From NCBI RefSeq assembly GCF_003952025.1, contig NZ_QXGI01000005.1:124001-188000 (forward strand): a stretch of 64,000 nt of DNA, in the 5' to 3' direction. Made by a program: the position numbers and the translations under genes. How positions within the stretch are numbered: position 1 is the first letter of the stretch; each line of letters begins with the position of its first letter. This DNA comes from Bifidobacterium castoris (lineage in GTDB: Bacteria; Actinomycetota; Actinomycetes; Actinomycetales; Bifidobacteriaceae). Of this stretch, positions 24,368 to 35,305 are shown piece by piece. Under the pieces are notes generated by a model. That model was given only the letters and a program-made list of their open reading frames with translations, had not been told where the DNA came from and ran no database searches.

Positions 24368-26332
24368 TCACTGCACGCGGCACAGCTTCGTGTAGGTGAC
24401 GTCCGGCTTCGCCGACGTCGTCGGCGTCTCGTCGACGCCGAGCTTCTGCGTCGCGTCCGGCGACACCGTCACGTCGAAGGAGTAGGTGACGCTGCTTTCC
24501 GGCTGCACCTGCGTCATCGTCGTGTAGATGAGCCTGAAGTTGAGCGAGTCGGCGACCGGATCCGCGCCGTTGCCGGTGACCTCGAAGTTGCTCATCGTGC
24601 CTCCCGCCGGCGGCATGAACATGATCTTCTCGAAGCTCGTGCCGTGGCTGTCGGGATACTCGGATCTGATGCCGGTGATGTACTCCGGCAGCGTCTTCGA
24701 TTCCTCATCCGTCATCGTGTTCTGGATCGTGTATTCCACATGGTACTTCGCCGCGCCTTCCTCACCGCAGTCGAGCTGCGTGATCTTCGTGGAGCGCTTG
24801 ATGTACCAGCCCATCTTCGACGGGTTGTTCTCGGTGATGTAGATGCCGATCTCCGGCTTGGCCTCATCGAGCGGCACCGTGGACGTCAATCCGCGCTCCC
24901 AGAGAATCTGCTGCAAGGTTGGATCGAAGGAGTAGACGGACAGATGCCGGTCATGCGCGAGCGTGAGCATCTCGGACACGAGGCTCACCATCTTCCCCGC
25001 ACTCAGATCGCCCATAAGCCGCTTGACGCAGGCCTTCGCCACCGTGCCGAACATCGCGTCGGTGTCCTCGGGCTCATACTCCTTGTAGGCGGTGTTCAGC
25101 AGGAATTCGGCGGTGTTCGTGCCGGTCAGCACCGTTCCGTCGGAGAGCTTCACGTCCCCGAGGACCTTGACGAGCCCCTGCACCATCAGCGGATCTGCAA
25201 GGATGACGCCGTTGAGTTCGGTGTGCTTGCCCATATCCGTCTGATCCCAGATGTCCTTGAAGTATTCGGCGACGCGCACGTTATCCGGCGAATTCGCGAT
25301 GTCGCGTATATCGTAGTTCAGGCTCATCGGGCCTTCTTCCTTGTACAGACGTTGTTCGTCCTCGGACAGGTTACGCGCCGTGGTTTTAGATCCAGAGAAT
25401 TTCAGATTGCTCTGGAAATCGCCGATCTCAATCTTGCCGTCGTCGATCGTGACGGTGCCGACGGCGCCGATGAGACCGCCGCTGGCACGCATCTCCCCAG
25501 GAGTCATCGCCAGCACCGCGTAGGTCTGCTTGCCGTCGTATCCGAGCCATTCGGGCAGTTTCGGCGCATATTCGTAGACGCCATCCTGCAGATACCGATT
25601 GGCCTTGTCAAGCATGCCGCGGCTGCTGTTGAGCGCGTTCGCGACGACGCCGATACCCGGTTCGGGGATCTTGTCGAATTCCTCGGTGTACCGCTGCAGC
25701 GACTGCGCGGCCGTTTCGAGTTCCGGCAGCGACTGCATGATGGGCTCGACGTTGATGCGTCCGTTCTTGTAGATCGACTTGACGTCGATCCGCTGCGCGA
25801 CGTCGACGAATTTCGGCGCCGTGTCCTGCGCCATCTCGTCGACGACGTCGGTCATCATCCGCACGACGCGCATGCTGCCTTTGATGCCGGGGATCTTCTC
25901 GGTGAACGACCACAATCCGCCGTTCGTGATGTCCCTCGCGGCGCGCGTCTGCTGCTGCACGTCGGCGACGACGCCGTCGAGGTCGTTGAGGCGATTGTTT
26001 TTGACGGCGTCCTTGACGACGGCGATCGCCGCCTCCTCATGATGCTTGACGAGCAGCGCCTGCGTGCCGACCGTGCCGATGAAGGCGACGACGACCGCGG
26101 CGATCGCGATGAGGACCCACCCCCACCAACGCACTCGCCGATACCATGCCGGCTTGTCCTTGTCGTCCCCGTCCGCCTCGGCTGCCGCCGTATCTGCGCC
26201 GTCGGCGGCGCCGATGCGCTCTGCGACGTCGTCCATCGTGGCGTCATCCGCCGGCCCGGCGTCGCCGACGTCCGGCGTCGTCATGCCGTCCTGCACGGCT
26301 TCGATATCATGCTCGTCGTCATGTGTGGGCAT
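24368..26332 (-). CDS. DUF4012 membrane protein at the end of the polysaccharide locus
   Basis: A 654-residue protein with an acidic cytoplasmic N-terminus (about 65 residues), one membrane segment (about residues 71-92, WGWVLIAIAAVVVAFIG) and a large extracellular region carrying the DUF4012 domain. Seen: YAVLAMTPGEMRASGGLIGA and the DPLMVQGLVKVLGDVKLSDG block. DUF4012 proteins often sit beside exopolysaccharide genes in Actinobacteria; a role in glycan attachment or surface display is suggested only by that context. The ATG at 26332 has GAGGA six bases upstream. A TACAAT (26458-26463, minus) about 125 bases upstream may be its own -10, so it need not depend on the rml promoter. Confidence 0.82.
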   Translation of the reverse strand: MPTHDDEHDIEAVQDGMTTPDVGDAGPADDATMDDVAERIGAADGADTAAAEADGDDKDKPAWYRRVRWWGWVLIAIAAVVVAFIGTVGTQALLVKHHEEAAIAVVKDAVKNNRLNDLDGVVADVQQQTRAARDITNGGLWSFTEKIPGIKGSMRVVRMMTDVVDEMAQDTAPKFVDVAQRIDVKSIYKNGRINVEPIMQSLPELETAAQSLQRYTEEFDKIPEPGIGVVANALNSSRGMLDKANRYLQDGVYEYAPKLPEWLGYDGKQTYAVLAMTPGEMRASGGLIGAVGTVTIDDGKIEIGDFQSNLKFSGSKTTARNLSEDEQRLYKEEGPMSLNYDIRDIANSPDNVRVAEYFKDIWDQTDMGKHTELNGVILADPLMVQGLVKVLGDVKLSDGTVLTGTNTAEFLLNTAYKEYEPEDTDAMFGTVAKACVKRLMGDLSAGKMVSLVSEMLTLAHDRHLSVYSFDPTLQQILWERGLTSTVPLDEAKPEIGIYITENNPSKMGWYIKRSTKITQLDCGEEGAAKYHVEYTIQNTMTDEESKTLPEYITGIRSEYPDSHGTSFEKIMFMPPAGGTMSNFEVTGNGADPVADSLNFRLIYTTMTQVQPESSVTYSFDVTVSPDATQKLGVDETPTTSAKPDVTYTKLCRVQ

Positions 26333-26499
26333 CACGATTCCTCTCGGTGGTCATTCTCAACATGCAAAAACGCATTGCGACGCCGTCCACGTCTGATCCC
26401 ACGGACGGCATGTCACCGACGCGGTGCGCGAAAGGCGCGCGCACGCCGGTATGCCATTGTAGCCATGCACGGCGAACTCGCCGAGCTCAACGCACCGGT

Positions 26500-27390
26500 T
26501 CAGTCGTCATGGCCGAACATGATCTTGTCGTCGGCCACGTCGAGCAGATGCTGCCCGTAGGGGCTCTTGCCATACTTGCGGCCGGCTTCGACGAGCTGCT
26601 CCTTCGTGATCCATCCGTTCTCGTAGGCGATCTCCTCGATGACCGAGATCGGCATGTTCTGCGCGCGCTGGATCGTGCGGACGAACTCACCCGCTTCGAA
26701 GAGGCTGTCCATCGTGCCTGTGTCGAGCCACGCATAGCCGCGGCCGAGCGTCTGCACATGCAGGCTGCCGTCATCGAGGTACATGCGGTTGAGGTCGGTG
26801 ATCTCCAGTTCGCCGCGCGGCGATGGCCTGACCTGCTTCGCGAAGTCGACGACGCGATCGTCATAGAAGTACAGGCCGGTCACCGCGTAGTTCGAGGTCG
26901 GATGCTCCGGCTTCTCGACGATGCTCACGGCCTTGTGGTCCTTGTCGAATTCGACGACGCCGTAGCGTTCCGGATCGTCCACATAATAGCCGAAGACGGT
27001 CGCGCCGTGCTCGAGCGTGGCGGCGCGCCGCAGCTGACGTCCCAGCCCGTTGCCGTAGAAGATGTTGTCGCCGAGCACGAGCGCGCAGGCGTCGCCGTCG
27101 ATGAACTCCTCGCCGAGCAGGAAGGCCTGCGCAAGCCCGTCGGGGCTCGGCTGCACCTTGTAGTGCAGCGAGACGCCGTATTGGGAGCCGTCGCCGAGCA
27201 GCCGTTCGAAGTTCGGCAGGTCCTTCGGCGTCGAGATGATCAGGATGTCGCGGATGCCGGCGAGCATCAGCGTGCTCAGCGGATAGAAGATCATCGGCTT
27301 GTCGTAGACCGGCAGCAGCTGCTTCGATGTGACCGTCGTCAGCGGGTACAGTCGCGTGCCGGAACCGCCGGCGAGGATGATGCCCTTCAT
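26500..27390 (-). CDS. rmlA: Glucose-1-phosphate thymidylyltransferase
   Basis: A 296-residue enzyme making dTDP-glucose from dTTP and glucose-1-phosphate, the first step to dTDP-L-rhamnose. Seen: [20 protein letters not shown] at the N-terminus, [16 protein letters not shown], the metal-site VLGDNIFYG and [10 protein letters not shown]. It is of full usual length. AAAGGAC lies six bases upstream of the ATG at 27390, and the gene follows rmlCD after only 11 bases, so they form one transcript. Confidence 0.96.
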   Translation of the reverse strand: MKGIILAGGSGTRLYPLTTVTSKQLLPVYDKPMIFYPLSTLMLAGIRDILIISTPKDLPNFERLLGDGSQYGVSLHYKVQPSPDGLAQAFLLGEEFIDGDACALVLGDNIFYGNGLGRQLRRAATLEHGATVFGYYVDDPERYGVVEFDKDHKAVSIVEKPEHPTSNYAVTGLYFYDDRVVDFAKQVRPSPRGELEITDLNRMYLDDGSLHVQTLGRGYAWLDTGTMDSLFEAGEFVRTIQRAQNMPISVIEEIAYENGWITKEQLVEAGRKYGKSPYGQHLLDVADDKIMFGHDD

Positions 27391-27401
27391 GTCTTGTCCT
27401 T

Positions 27402-28850
27402 TCAGGCCTTCGCCGCGCGCACGTAGTCGTGCAGCGACGTACGCCAGTCGGTCGTCTCGAATCCGGCCTGCTCGATCTTCGCGAGGTCGAGCGCGCTGTA
27501 GGTCGGCCGCGGGCTGACCGGCGCCGTCGCGTTCGCGAAGTACTCCGCGGTGCTGATCGGGCGCACATGTTCGCCGTTGCCGTTCGTCTCGGCGAAGACC
27601 TCCTTGGCGATCGCCGCCCAGCTGACCACGTCGCCGGAGCCGGTCAGGTCGTAGGTGCCGTAGGCGGCGTCCGTGTCGAGCAGGAAGAAGATCGCCTTCG
27701 CCATGTCGTCGGTGAAGGTGAGGCGGCCGAATTGGTCGTCGACGACCGTCACCTCGTTCAGCGCATCGCCGTCATTGGCGACGCGATCGGACAACGCCAT
27801 CATCGTCCTGACGAAATTATGGCCGTCGCCGATCACCCAGCTCGAACGCAGGATATAGTGCTTGTCGGTCATCGCCACGGCGATGTCACCGGCCGCCTTC
27901 GACTGCCCGTAGACGCCGAGAGGCGCGAAGGGCTCGTCCTCGCGGTGCAGCTCGGTCGTGCCGTCGAACACGTAGTCGGAGCTGACATGGACGAGCGTCA
28001 GATGGTGGCGCTGCGCCGTCTTCGCGAGCAGCGCCGGGCCTTCGGCGTTCGCCTTCCATGCGAGCGCACGCCCTTCGGGGGTCTCGGCCTTGTCCACGGC
28101 CGTGTAGGCGCCGGCGTTGATGATCGTGCCGTACAGGCTCCAGTCGATCTGCGCGTATGCCGCCGGATCGGAGAAGTCGAATTCGTCGATGTCGGTGAAT
28201 TCGTAGCCCTTGAGGCCGTGCGCCTCGACGTAGGCGCGGATCGCGCGGCCGAGCTGGCCGTTGGCACCGGTCACCAACGTGCGCTTCGGCTCCATCGGCT
28301 TGGCGTCCCTCAACATCGGATGGTGCAGATCCGCCTCGCTGCGTTCCGATTCCTCAAGCGGGATCGGCCACTGGATGCCCAGCTCCGGGTCGGCGAGGTT
28401 GACGAAGGTGTAGGTCTTCTTCATCTCGAGCGACCAGTGCGCATTGACGAGATAGGTGTAGGCGGTGCCGTCCTCGAGCGCCTGGAAACTGTTGCCGACG
28501 CCGCGGGGAACGAAGATCGCGCGCGAGGGGTCGAGGCGCGTCGTGAAGACCTGCCCGAAGGAATCGCCGGGACGCAGATCGACCCAAGCGCCGAAGATCT
28601 CGCCGGTGGCAAGGGAGATGAACTTGTCCCACGGCTCGGCGTGGATGCCGCGCGTCACGCCGCGCTTGGCGTTGAAGCTGATGTTGTTCTGCACCGGTTC
28701 GAAGTCCTCGGGCAGCCCGAGCGCCGTCATCTTCGCCTTCTGCCAGTTCTCCTTGAACCAGCCGCGGTTGTCGCCGTGCACCGGCAGATCGAGGACGAGC
28801 AGTCCGGGGATGTTCGTCGTCGTGACCTTGAGTTCCTTTTCGAATTCCAT
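27402..28850 (-). CDS. rmlCD: Fused dTDP-4-dehydrorhamnose 3,5-epimerase / reductase
   Basis: A 482-residue fusion. Residues about 1-190 are the RmlC cupin epimerase ([20 protein letters not shown] with the catalytic His, then [20 protein letters not shown]). From about residue 200 comes the RmlD short-chain reductase ([36 protein letters not shown] with the Tyr-x-x-x-Lys pair). It carries out the last two steps of dTDP-L-rhamnose synthesis. Separate proteins are usual outside Actinobacteria. The ATG at 28850 has AAGGA six bases upstream. Two exact 9-bp direct repeats lie just before it. Confidence 0.93.
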   Translation of the reverse strand: MEFEKELKVTTTNIPGLLVLDLPVHGDNRGWFKENWQKAKMTALGLPEDFEPVQNNISFNAKRGVTRGIHAEPWDKFISLATGEIFGAWVDLRPGDSFGQVFTTRLDPSRAIFVPRGVGNSFQALEDGTAYTYLVNAHWSLEMKKTYTFVNLADPELGIQWPIPLEESERSEADLHHPMLRDAKPMEPKRTLVTGANGQLGRAIRAYVEAHGLKGYEFTDIDEFDFSDPAAYAQIDWSLYGTIINAGAYTAVDKAETPEGRALAWKANAEGPALLAKTAQRHHLTLVHVSSDYVFDGTTELHREDEPFAPLGVYGQSKAAGDIAVAMTDKHYILRSSWVIGDGHNFVRTMMALSDRVANDGDALNEVTVVDDQFGRLTFTDDMAKAIFFLLDTDAAYGTYDLTGSGDVVSWAAIAKEVFAETNGNGEHVRPISTAEYFANATAPVSPRPTYSALDLAKIEQAGFETTDWRTSLHDYVRAAKA

Positions 28851-28861
28851 CGTGTTCCTTC

Positions 28862-28879
28862 TACACTGTTTACACTGTT
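28862..28879. repeat. 9-bp direct duplication before rmlCD
   Basis: TACACTGTT occurs twice in immediate succession (28862-28870 and 28871-28879), between the rmlB hairpin and the rmlCD ribosome site. It could be an operator or part of a promoter for rmlCD-rmlA; the function is unknown. Confidence 0.5.
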
Positions 28880-28901
28880 GTTGACGGTTGCCGTATCGAC
28901 G

Positions 28902-28941
28902 CGATGATGGGCCCCATCCACGCTGATGGGGCCCATCATCG
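28902..28941 (-). terminator. Hairpin between rmlB and rmlCD
   Basis: A perfect 17-bp inverted repeat (28902-28918 with 28925-28941) with a six-base loop begins eight bases after the rmlB stop. No T tract follows on the minus strand, so it may be an attenuator or an RNA-processing/stability element rather than a full stop; rmlCD-rmlA lie beyond it. Confidence 0.65.
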
Positions 28942-28948
28942 GCGAGAA

Positions 28949-29992
<1,044 letters not shown>

Positions 29993-29998
29993 CTATCT

Positions 29999-31456
29999 TC
30001 AGCCCTTCCTCGGCAGCAGCTTCTTTAGAAAGAACAGCGCGCTCTCGTCGCGCAACGCTAGCAACGTCGCCGCGTACACGACCGCATACGTCGTTCCCCG
30101 CACCGCAAAATCCATGAAGACGTTGTCGAAGCGCACGGTGCGCGCGAACACCGCGTTGCACAGCAGAACGAGCAGGCATCCTGCTACGGCGTGCATGATC
30201 GATGCGCCCAGCCGCAGCTGCCGTACCTGATCCCATGAGAAGCACAACGCCAGCGAGAATACCGTGCACTCTGCGACGACGATGCTGACGCAGGCCGCCG
30301 GCGCGCCGAAGGCGCGGATGCCCAGCGCATAGATGACGATGTTGATCGCCGCACCGCTCGCCGTTGAGATGACGACCTTCTTCTCCCTGCGCAGCGGAAT
30401 CAGGATGCCGTTCATCAGGAACACGCCCGGCGCGGTGAATGCGAGCGCAAAAGCGATGATCTCGAGCATCGGCACAGCTTCGATGTACTTCGGGCCGCTG
30501 ATGATCAGCACAATCGGCCTGCTGAGCGCGAACACCAAGACCGCGGCTGGCAGACAGACGACGATGACCGCATTGAACAGCTTGTTGAGCAACCGCAGAT
30601 AACCCTTCGGGTCGTTCGTGGACAGGTATGACAGGCGCGGCATCGAAACGCCCGTCAGCGAATTGATGGCTTGTCGGATGATGACGTACACCTTCATTGC
30701 CACGCTATACAGGCCTACTTGCACGTTGCCGAGCATCGCGCCGACGAAGGTCGTGCCGGCGTTGCTGTATATGGCCGTCGCTACGTTGTTCATGAATAGC
30801 GTCATAATCGGGCTAAAGTGGCGTCGAGCCTGCGGAGCGCGTGTCAGCGCGAGCTTTGCGTACCGCCGGGAATAGAAGAATCCCCAGATATTCGCCGCCG
30901 ATGTAGCGAACACGCTGATCGCCGCGTAGATGATGTAGTCGGAGGGCTTGTGCACCAGCGCGAACATGAGGATCAGCGAAACGACCTGCACGAGGATTGT
31001 GCGCACCGAAATGTAGAGGTAGTCTTCGAAAATCGAGTATAGCCATTCGACGCCCAACGTTGTGAAACCAATCGTCAGGCATTGGATGAACAGCAGCACC
31101 AGATATGCATGCAGGTTCGGGATGACAGCGACTGTCACAAAGAAGGCCACATAGGCGATCGCCGAAGAGATGATATTGATTGTGAAAATCTGCTGGACGA
31201 ATCGCGTCAGGCTTTCCTGATCGCGCTTGATTTTCGCGCCTTCGCGAATCGCGTAGTTCGTAATGCCGAGCCCCGCAAACAGTGCGAAATACGACACAAT
31301 CGACTGTGAATAATTGATCTTGCCGATGTTCTCCGCACCCAGAATACGGGACACGTAGGGGAAAGTAATCAACGGGAACAGCAGGCTGGACACGGTGCGC
31401 ATCGAGTTAAGCAATGCGTTGCGCGTCAGCGACGGAAGTTTGGTCTGTGAAGCCAT
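29999..31456 (-). CDS. wzx: Wzx-type polysaccharide flippase
   Basis: A 485-residue MATE/MOP-superfamily protein with a dozen or more hydrophobic segments and no large soluble domain. The N-terminus PLITFPYVSRILGAENIGKI is the usual start of PST/RfbX transporters. It should flip the undecaprenyl-linked repeat unit to the outer face for Wzy polymerisation. The start at 31456 has only a weak GAGAG. It lies in the run of glycosyltransferase genes, 43 bases after the GT2 gene upstream. Confidence 0.88.
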   Translation of the reverse strand: MASQTKLPSLTRNALLNSMRTVSSLLFPLITFPYVSRILGAENIGKINYSQSIVSYFALFAGLGITNYAIREGAKIKRDQESLTRFVQQIFTINIISSAIAYVAFFVTVAVIPNLHAYLVLLFIQCLTIGFTTLGVEWLYSIFEDYLYISVRTILVQVVSLILMFALVHKPSDYIIYAAISVFATSAANIWGFFYSRRYAKLALTRAPQARRHFSPIMTLFMNNVATAIYSNAGTTFVGAMLGNVQVGLYSVAMKVYVIIRQAINSLTGVSMPRLSYLSTNDPKGYLRLLNKLFNAVIVVCLPAAVLVFALSRPIVLIISGPKYIEAVPMLEIIAFALAFTAPGVFLMNGILIPLRREKKVVISTASGAAINIVIYALGIRAFGAPAACVSIVVAECTVFSLALCFSWDQVRQLRLGASIMHAVAGCLLVLLCNAVFARTVRFDNVFMDFAVRGTTYAVVYAATLLALRDESALFFLKKLLPRKG

Positions 31457-31499
31457 ATCGATTTCTCTCGGATGTTGTGTAATACCGGAACGCTGCGGC

Positions 31500-32378
31500 T
31501 CAGACATAATGTTCGACGACGCGCAGCGAGTCGCGATGGTAACGCAGATAGTTAATCTGCTTGCGCCGCGGATCGTAGTTGACCTGCGCCTCCGTCGACA
31601 CATCCTCGGCATGGTGCACGACGATACGCGGATCGTAGTACAACGTCAGTCCTTGCCGCCGGCATCGCAGCACGAGAATGTCTTCCTCCATGTACAGGAA
31701 GGTACCCGGGTCGAATGGCTCCGTAAACGCCTTGAGGAACGCTGGAGTGAATATCAGACATGATCCATGCAGCTTCACCGGAACACAGGGTCGTTGCGCC
31801 GCATGTTCCCGTGCGAAGGAGGCTGCATTATCGGGGGTGCGCCCACAGCCCGCGTCGCCTTTAAGCTGTTTGAACACGCCATACAGATGCGTGCGCAGCA
31901 GCAGCATGTTTCGACGGATGTGCTTACGCAGCGCATGAATCTGCTGTGGCGAGTCGACGACCGCGGACATTGGGTTCTGATGGTCGCCGTCCTTGCCCGA
32001 GATGATGTCCGGGCCAATCACCGCACAGCCGGTCGCCGTGTAATCCGCAACCGCCCACCGCATTAGGCCATCGTCCGCGAGCACCACGTCGTTGTTCAAC
32101 GTAACGATGTAGTCGCAGCCCAACTGCGTGCAGCAATACTCATAGCCTTTGTTGTTGCCGCGGGCGAAACCCTCGTTGGCGGCGTTGTGCAGCAGCGTGA
32201 CGTCGCCGGCGCCGGCATAGCGTTCCCGCAGCCGCTCATAGCTGCCGTTCGCGGAGTTGTTGTCCACGACGACGACATGGTAGTCGCCGCCGGCGCAGTG
32301 CTTGCGAATCGATTCGACGCATTGCGTCGTGGCGTCGTCGACCAGATAATGCAGCACGACGAATCCGAAGGTTGGCAT
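31500..32378 (-). CDS. GT2 glycosyltransferase of the polysaccharide locus
   Basis: A 292-residue GT-A enzyme. Seen: FGFVVLHYLVDDATTQCVES, VVVVDNNSANGSYERL, ANEGFARGNNKGYEYC and the TLNNDVVLADDG strand in place of a strict DxD; YMEEDILVLRCRRQGLTLYY carries the catalytic-base ED. This arrangement resembles rhamnosyl-/galactofuranosyltransferases of the WbbL type, but donor and acceptor are not decided. AAGGA lies six bases upstream of the ATG at 32378. Confidence 0.85.
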   Translation of the reverse strand: MPTFGFVVLHYLVDDATTQCVESIRKHCAGGDYHVVVVDNNSANGSYERLRERYAGAGDVTLLHNAANEGFARGNNKGYEYCCTQLGCDYIVTLNNDVVLADDGLMRWAVADYTATGCAVIGPDIISGKDGDHQNPMSAVVDSPQQIHALRKHIRRNMLLLRTHLYGVFKQLKGDAGCGRTPDNAASFAREHAAQRPCVPVKLHGSCLIFTPAFLKAFTEPFDPGTFLYMEEDILVLRCRRQGLTLYYDPRIVVHHAEDVSTEAQVNYDPRRKQINYLRYHRDSLRVVEHYV

Positions 32379-32410
32379 CACAGTTCCTTTCCCGTCCATC
32401 GGCGTCCGTT

Positions 32411-33334
32411 CTACAAGGTGCCGTCGAGCACGCGCTGGTACAGCGTCGGCTTGCCGCCCACCGTCGTCGGATAGGCGATCTTGTAGGTGAGTTTATGAAT
32501 ATAGGTCCCCGGAGCCACCGTCGGTTCGGCAGCCGTCGAATCCATCTGCTCGGACAGCTCGAAACGGCCGTCGTTGCTCACCGGTATCGCGTCAATCATC
32601 GTCCTGACCTGCGGGATGTGTATGTAGGCGTCGTGGAAGAACTCGTCGAAGAGGAAGTATTCGGGCACGGCCGGGATCCGAGAGAACACGGCGACAAAGC
32701 AGTCGTAGATGTATTTCATCAGCGGGTTGCCGGGCACCGACGCAAGGCAGTAGGTCGTCCAATGGCATTCCGGGCGCTCGCCGTGGATCGAGTAGAACGG
32801 GTGATCGGCGAAATCCTCGGACAGGTCGGCGGTCAGATAGAGCGTCGCGTCGAGCCAGACGCCGCCGTGCTCGTACAGCAGTTTGACGCGCAGCGCGTTG
32901 CAGAACGCGTTGATCGTCAACGTGCCCTCCTCGCGGCGGCGCACGAGGACCGGATCGATGTCCGCGTATTGCGCATAGTTGTCCCGCGTCACAATGATGA
33001 CCTCGCGGCCGTTCGCGTGCCTTCTGATGCTGTCGATGCACGCGTTGATGACCGCGGGCGTGCGCTCGTCGAGCCCCTGCCACCAGGCGACCCAGATCGG
33101 GCCGTCGTTGTGTTCCGGCAGCCCGGCGATCGCCTGCGCGTCGAAGGGAACCTCCGCCATCACCTTCGTCCACAGCGCGTCGTCGAACACACGGTAGTAG
33201 CGTTCGCGCAGCAGATGCGTGCAATGGTAGACGACGCCGAGCGCCGCTGGCTTCCAGCCGAGCAGCCGTACGCAGTTGCGCGCGGCGGAGTTGATCTTGG
33301 AGAGCCGTTCAGGCAATCCGTGGAGTTTGGACAT
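32411..33334 (-). CDS. Caps_synth-type (DXD sugar-binding) glycosyltransferase
   Basis: A 307-residue protein of the capsular-polysaccharide-synthesis/GT32-like group: NDGPIWVAWWQGLDERTPAV, SIRRHANGREVIIVTRDNY and YEHGGVWLDATLYLTADL, where the Asp after WL replaces the DXD motif. It is a paralogue of the gene at 38358-39272 (same blocks in the same order). GGGGAG lies five bases upstream of the ATG at 33334. The substrate is unknown. Confidence 0.82.
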   Translation of the reverse strand: MSKLHGLPERLSKINSAARNCVRLLGWKPAALGVVYHCTHLLRERYYRVFDDALWTKVMAEVPFDAQAIAGLPEHNDGPIWVAWWQGLDERTPAVINACIDSIRRHANGREVIIVTRDNYAQYADIDPVLVRRREEGTLTINAFCNALRVKLLYEHGGVWLDATLYLTADLSEDFADHPFYSIHGERPECHWTTYCLASVPGNPLMKYIYDCFVAVFSRIPAVPEYFLFDEFFHDAYIHIPQVRTMIDAIPVSNDGRFELSEQMDSTAAEPTVAPGTYIHKLTYKIAYPTTVGGKPTLYQRVLDGTL

Positions 33335-33351
33335 GGTCTCCCCTTGTCTTG

Positions 33352-34398
33352 TCAGCGTTCGTGGGATTTCCACAGCAGCGTGGCCGCCGCCGCGTTCATC
33401 AGCCGGTTGGTCAGCATCAGGTATTTGAGGCGGATCGACCTTGGCAGCACGGCCGGGTCGATCATGTCGAGCCGCCCACGCAGTTCGTGCGCACGGCGCA
33501 GGCACGCCTTGCGGATGCGGCTCCATCGGCGCGGCTGCAGCATCGCGACGGCCTTGAGCTCCTGATAGTACAGATTGACCTGCTCGATATGCCATGCCCG
33601 CCGCAGCTCGTCGTCCGCGTCAAGCCGGTAGTCGCGCATCAGACGGCTGCGCGCGTCGATCGCCGGATGGTACAGGCCTTTCGCCGTGTTCGCCAATGTG
33701 CGCGCGCCGAGTCCGCCGACGCGGTAACGGTAGCCGGCGTAGTCGATGTAGACGAGCTCGCGTGCCGCATGGAAGACCTCCATGTTGAACAGGTTGTCCT
33801 GCATGCGCGGCAGCCTCGGATCGAAGCGCAGTCCGTCCTCGTCCAGCAGCGCCCGGCGGTACAGTTTGCCCCATGGCACGCCGATCGCCGTGACGAATCC
33901 GGGCTGCTGCCGGTAGGCCCCGTCCATCAGCTGATGGTAGAGCTGCCGTTTCGCTTCGTCGCCGCGCACCGTGAAATCCTCGGGGAAGAAATGCTGGCGG
34001 CGCTCACCGGCGTCGTCGAAGGCGACGCATGTCGACATGATCACGTCCGCCTGCGGATGCTCGCTGGTCTGTGCGAACAGCGTGGCCAGATAATCGTCGT
34101 CGACGACATCGTCCGGGTCGATGAAGCAGACCCATGCGCCACGGGCCGCGTCCAGTCCGGCGTTGCGCGCCGCGGCGACGCCGCGGTTGGGCTGCTCGAT
34201 GATCGTGCAGCGCGAATCGTCGGCGGCGACGCGGCGAATGACGGCCAGCGAATCATCGGTCGAGCCGTCGTCGACGAGCAGCAGCTCGGCATCGGTCATC
34301 GTCTGCGCGAGGATCGACGCGATGCATGCGCCCACGTAGTCCTGCTGATTGTAGACGGGCACGACCACGCTGATGGCCGGGTTCTTCGGATCCGTCAT
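33352..34398 (-). CDS. GT2 glycosyltransferase of the polysaccharide locus
   Basis: A 348-residue GT-A enzyme. Seen: SVVVPVYNQQDYVGACIASI, LLVDDGSTDDSL, the CFIDPDDVVDDDYL DxD region and a GVPWGKLYRRALL acceptor-side segment. The C-terminal third is basic and helical, likely membrane-associated. Its start overlaps the stop of the upstream GT2 gene as ATGA (34395-34398), so the two are translationally coupled. Confidence 0.87.
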   Translation of the reverse strand: MTDPKNPAISVVVPVYNQQDYVGACIASILAQTMTDAELLLVDDGSTDDSLAVIRRVAADDSRCTIIEQPNRGVAAARNAGLDAARGAWVCFIDPDDVVDDDYLATLFAQTSEHPQADVIMSTCVAFDDAGERRQHFFPEDFTVRGDEAKRQLYHQLMDGAYRQQPGFVTAIGVPWGKLYRRALLDEDGLRFDPRLPRMQDNLFNMEVFHAARELVYIDYAGYRYRVGGLGARTLANTAKGLYHPAIDARSRLMRDYRLDADDELRRAWHIEQVNLYYQELKAVAMLQPRRWSRIRKACLRRAHELRGRLDMIDPAVLPRSIRLKYLMLTNRLMNAAAATLLWKSHER

Positions 34399-35297
34399 TT
34401 GCGGTACTCCTTGACAGGCATGCGCACACCGTCCCTGATGCCGCGGCAATACGCCTTGAGCTTAGCGAGGCGATGGGGCTCGAACATCGAGAGCACGATG
34501 AGCGGCGGCAGCTCGACGAGACCTTCGAGCTTCGTCCAGCGGTGGTATTTCCTCCAGTAGACGACGCGGTTGCGCGCCTGATAGTAGCAGCGCATCGGCC
34601 CGTATCCCAACGTGAACAGCGGCGCCCAGACGATCTTGCCGTCGGAACGCCGGCGCGGAATCTTGAACGGCGTATGCCTGGATTTGCCCTTCTCATGGAT
34701 AAGACATGCACGGTTGTCCTTTACAATGCTGTATCCGTTCAGCAGCAATCTCTCATTGAAATCGAAATCCACGTAATCAATGAACAACTCGTCGTCGAAC
34801 CCGCCCACGGCAAGAGCTGCCGACACATTGTTCAGGGTTCCGGATGTAATTGCCCCGGATCTGGCTGCGTGTTTAAGCCTTTCAATCGCAGGCAGGCGCA
34901 TCTCCTGGTATTGAGCCATCGTCATGCGGTTGCGATCGAGGATGAACGGACTGACTATCGCCACATCCCCTGACAAATGGCGTTCAAGTTCATCACACAT
35001 GCCCTCGGTGGGTACACTATCCTGATCCAGCATCAGAATATGCGGATATCCGCAATCATGGGCAGCCGCAAGCAATCGATTGAGGGCAAAGGCGATACCA
35101 CGATTCTGCGTATCTGCGATGACCCGCACATTTGTAAACTCGTCTTCGCACAACCTTTGCACAGCTTGAGCGTTCCTCGAACCATTCTCATACACGAATA
35201 CTTCCCGCACCTGCTGCACAGTGGCATGCAGGTTCGTACGCAAACGTTCGATGTCTGGATTGTAGGAGACAATTCCCGCACAACGCATTATTGACAT
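34395..35297 (-). CDS. Rhamnosyltransferase-like GT2 glycosyltransferase
   Basis: A 300-residue enzyme starting MSIMRCAGIVSYNPDIERL, with VFVYENGSRN, NRGIAFALNRLLAAAHDCG and MLDQDSVPTEGM, as in RfbF/WsaF-type rhamnosyltransferases; FIDYVDFDFNERLLLNGYSI carries the conserved acidic residues. Rhamnose transfer is inferred from this similarity and the rml genes nearby. An ATG at 35288 is an alternative start. The 5' half is AT-richer than the 3' half, grading into the adjacent wzy gene. Its stop overlaps the next gene. Confidence 0.83.
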   Translation of the reverse strand: MSIMRCAGIVSYNPDIERLRTNLHATVQQVREVFVYENGSRNAQAVQRLCEDEFTNVRVIADTQNRGIAFALNRLLAAAHDCGYPHILMLDQDSVPTEGMCDELERHLSGDVAIVSPFILDRNRMTMAQYQEMRLPAIERLKHAARSGAITSGTLNNVSAALAVGGFDDELFIDYVDFDFNERLLLNGYSIVKDNRACLIHEKGKSRHTPFKIPRRRSDGKIVWAPLFTLGYGPMRCYYQARNRVVYWRKYHRWTKLEGLVELPPLIVLSMFEPHRLAKLKAYCRGIRDGVRMPVKEYRK

Positions 35298-35305
35298 AGC
35301 ACAAC

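Noticed and set aside
24644-26560. Long plus-strand frame opposite the DUF4012 gene
   Set aside because: Composition of a shadow frame; DUF4012 on the minus strand has a good start signal and a terminator.
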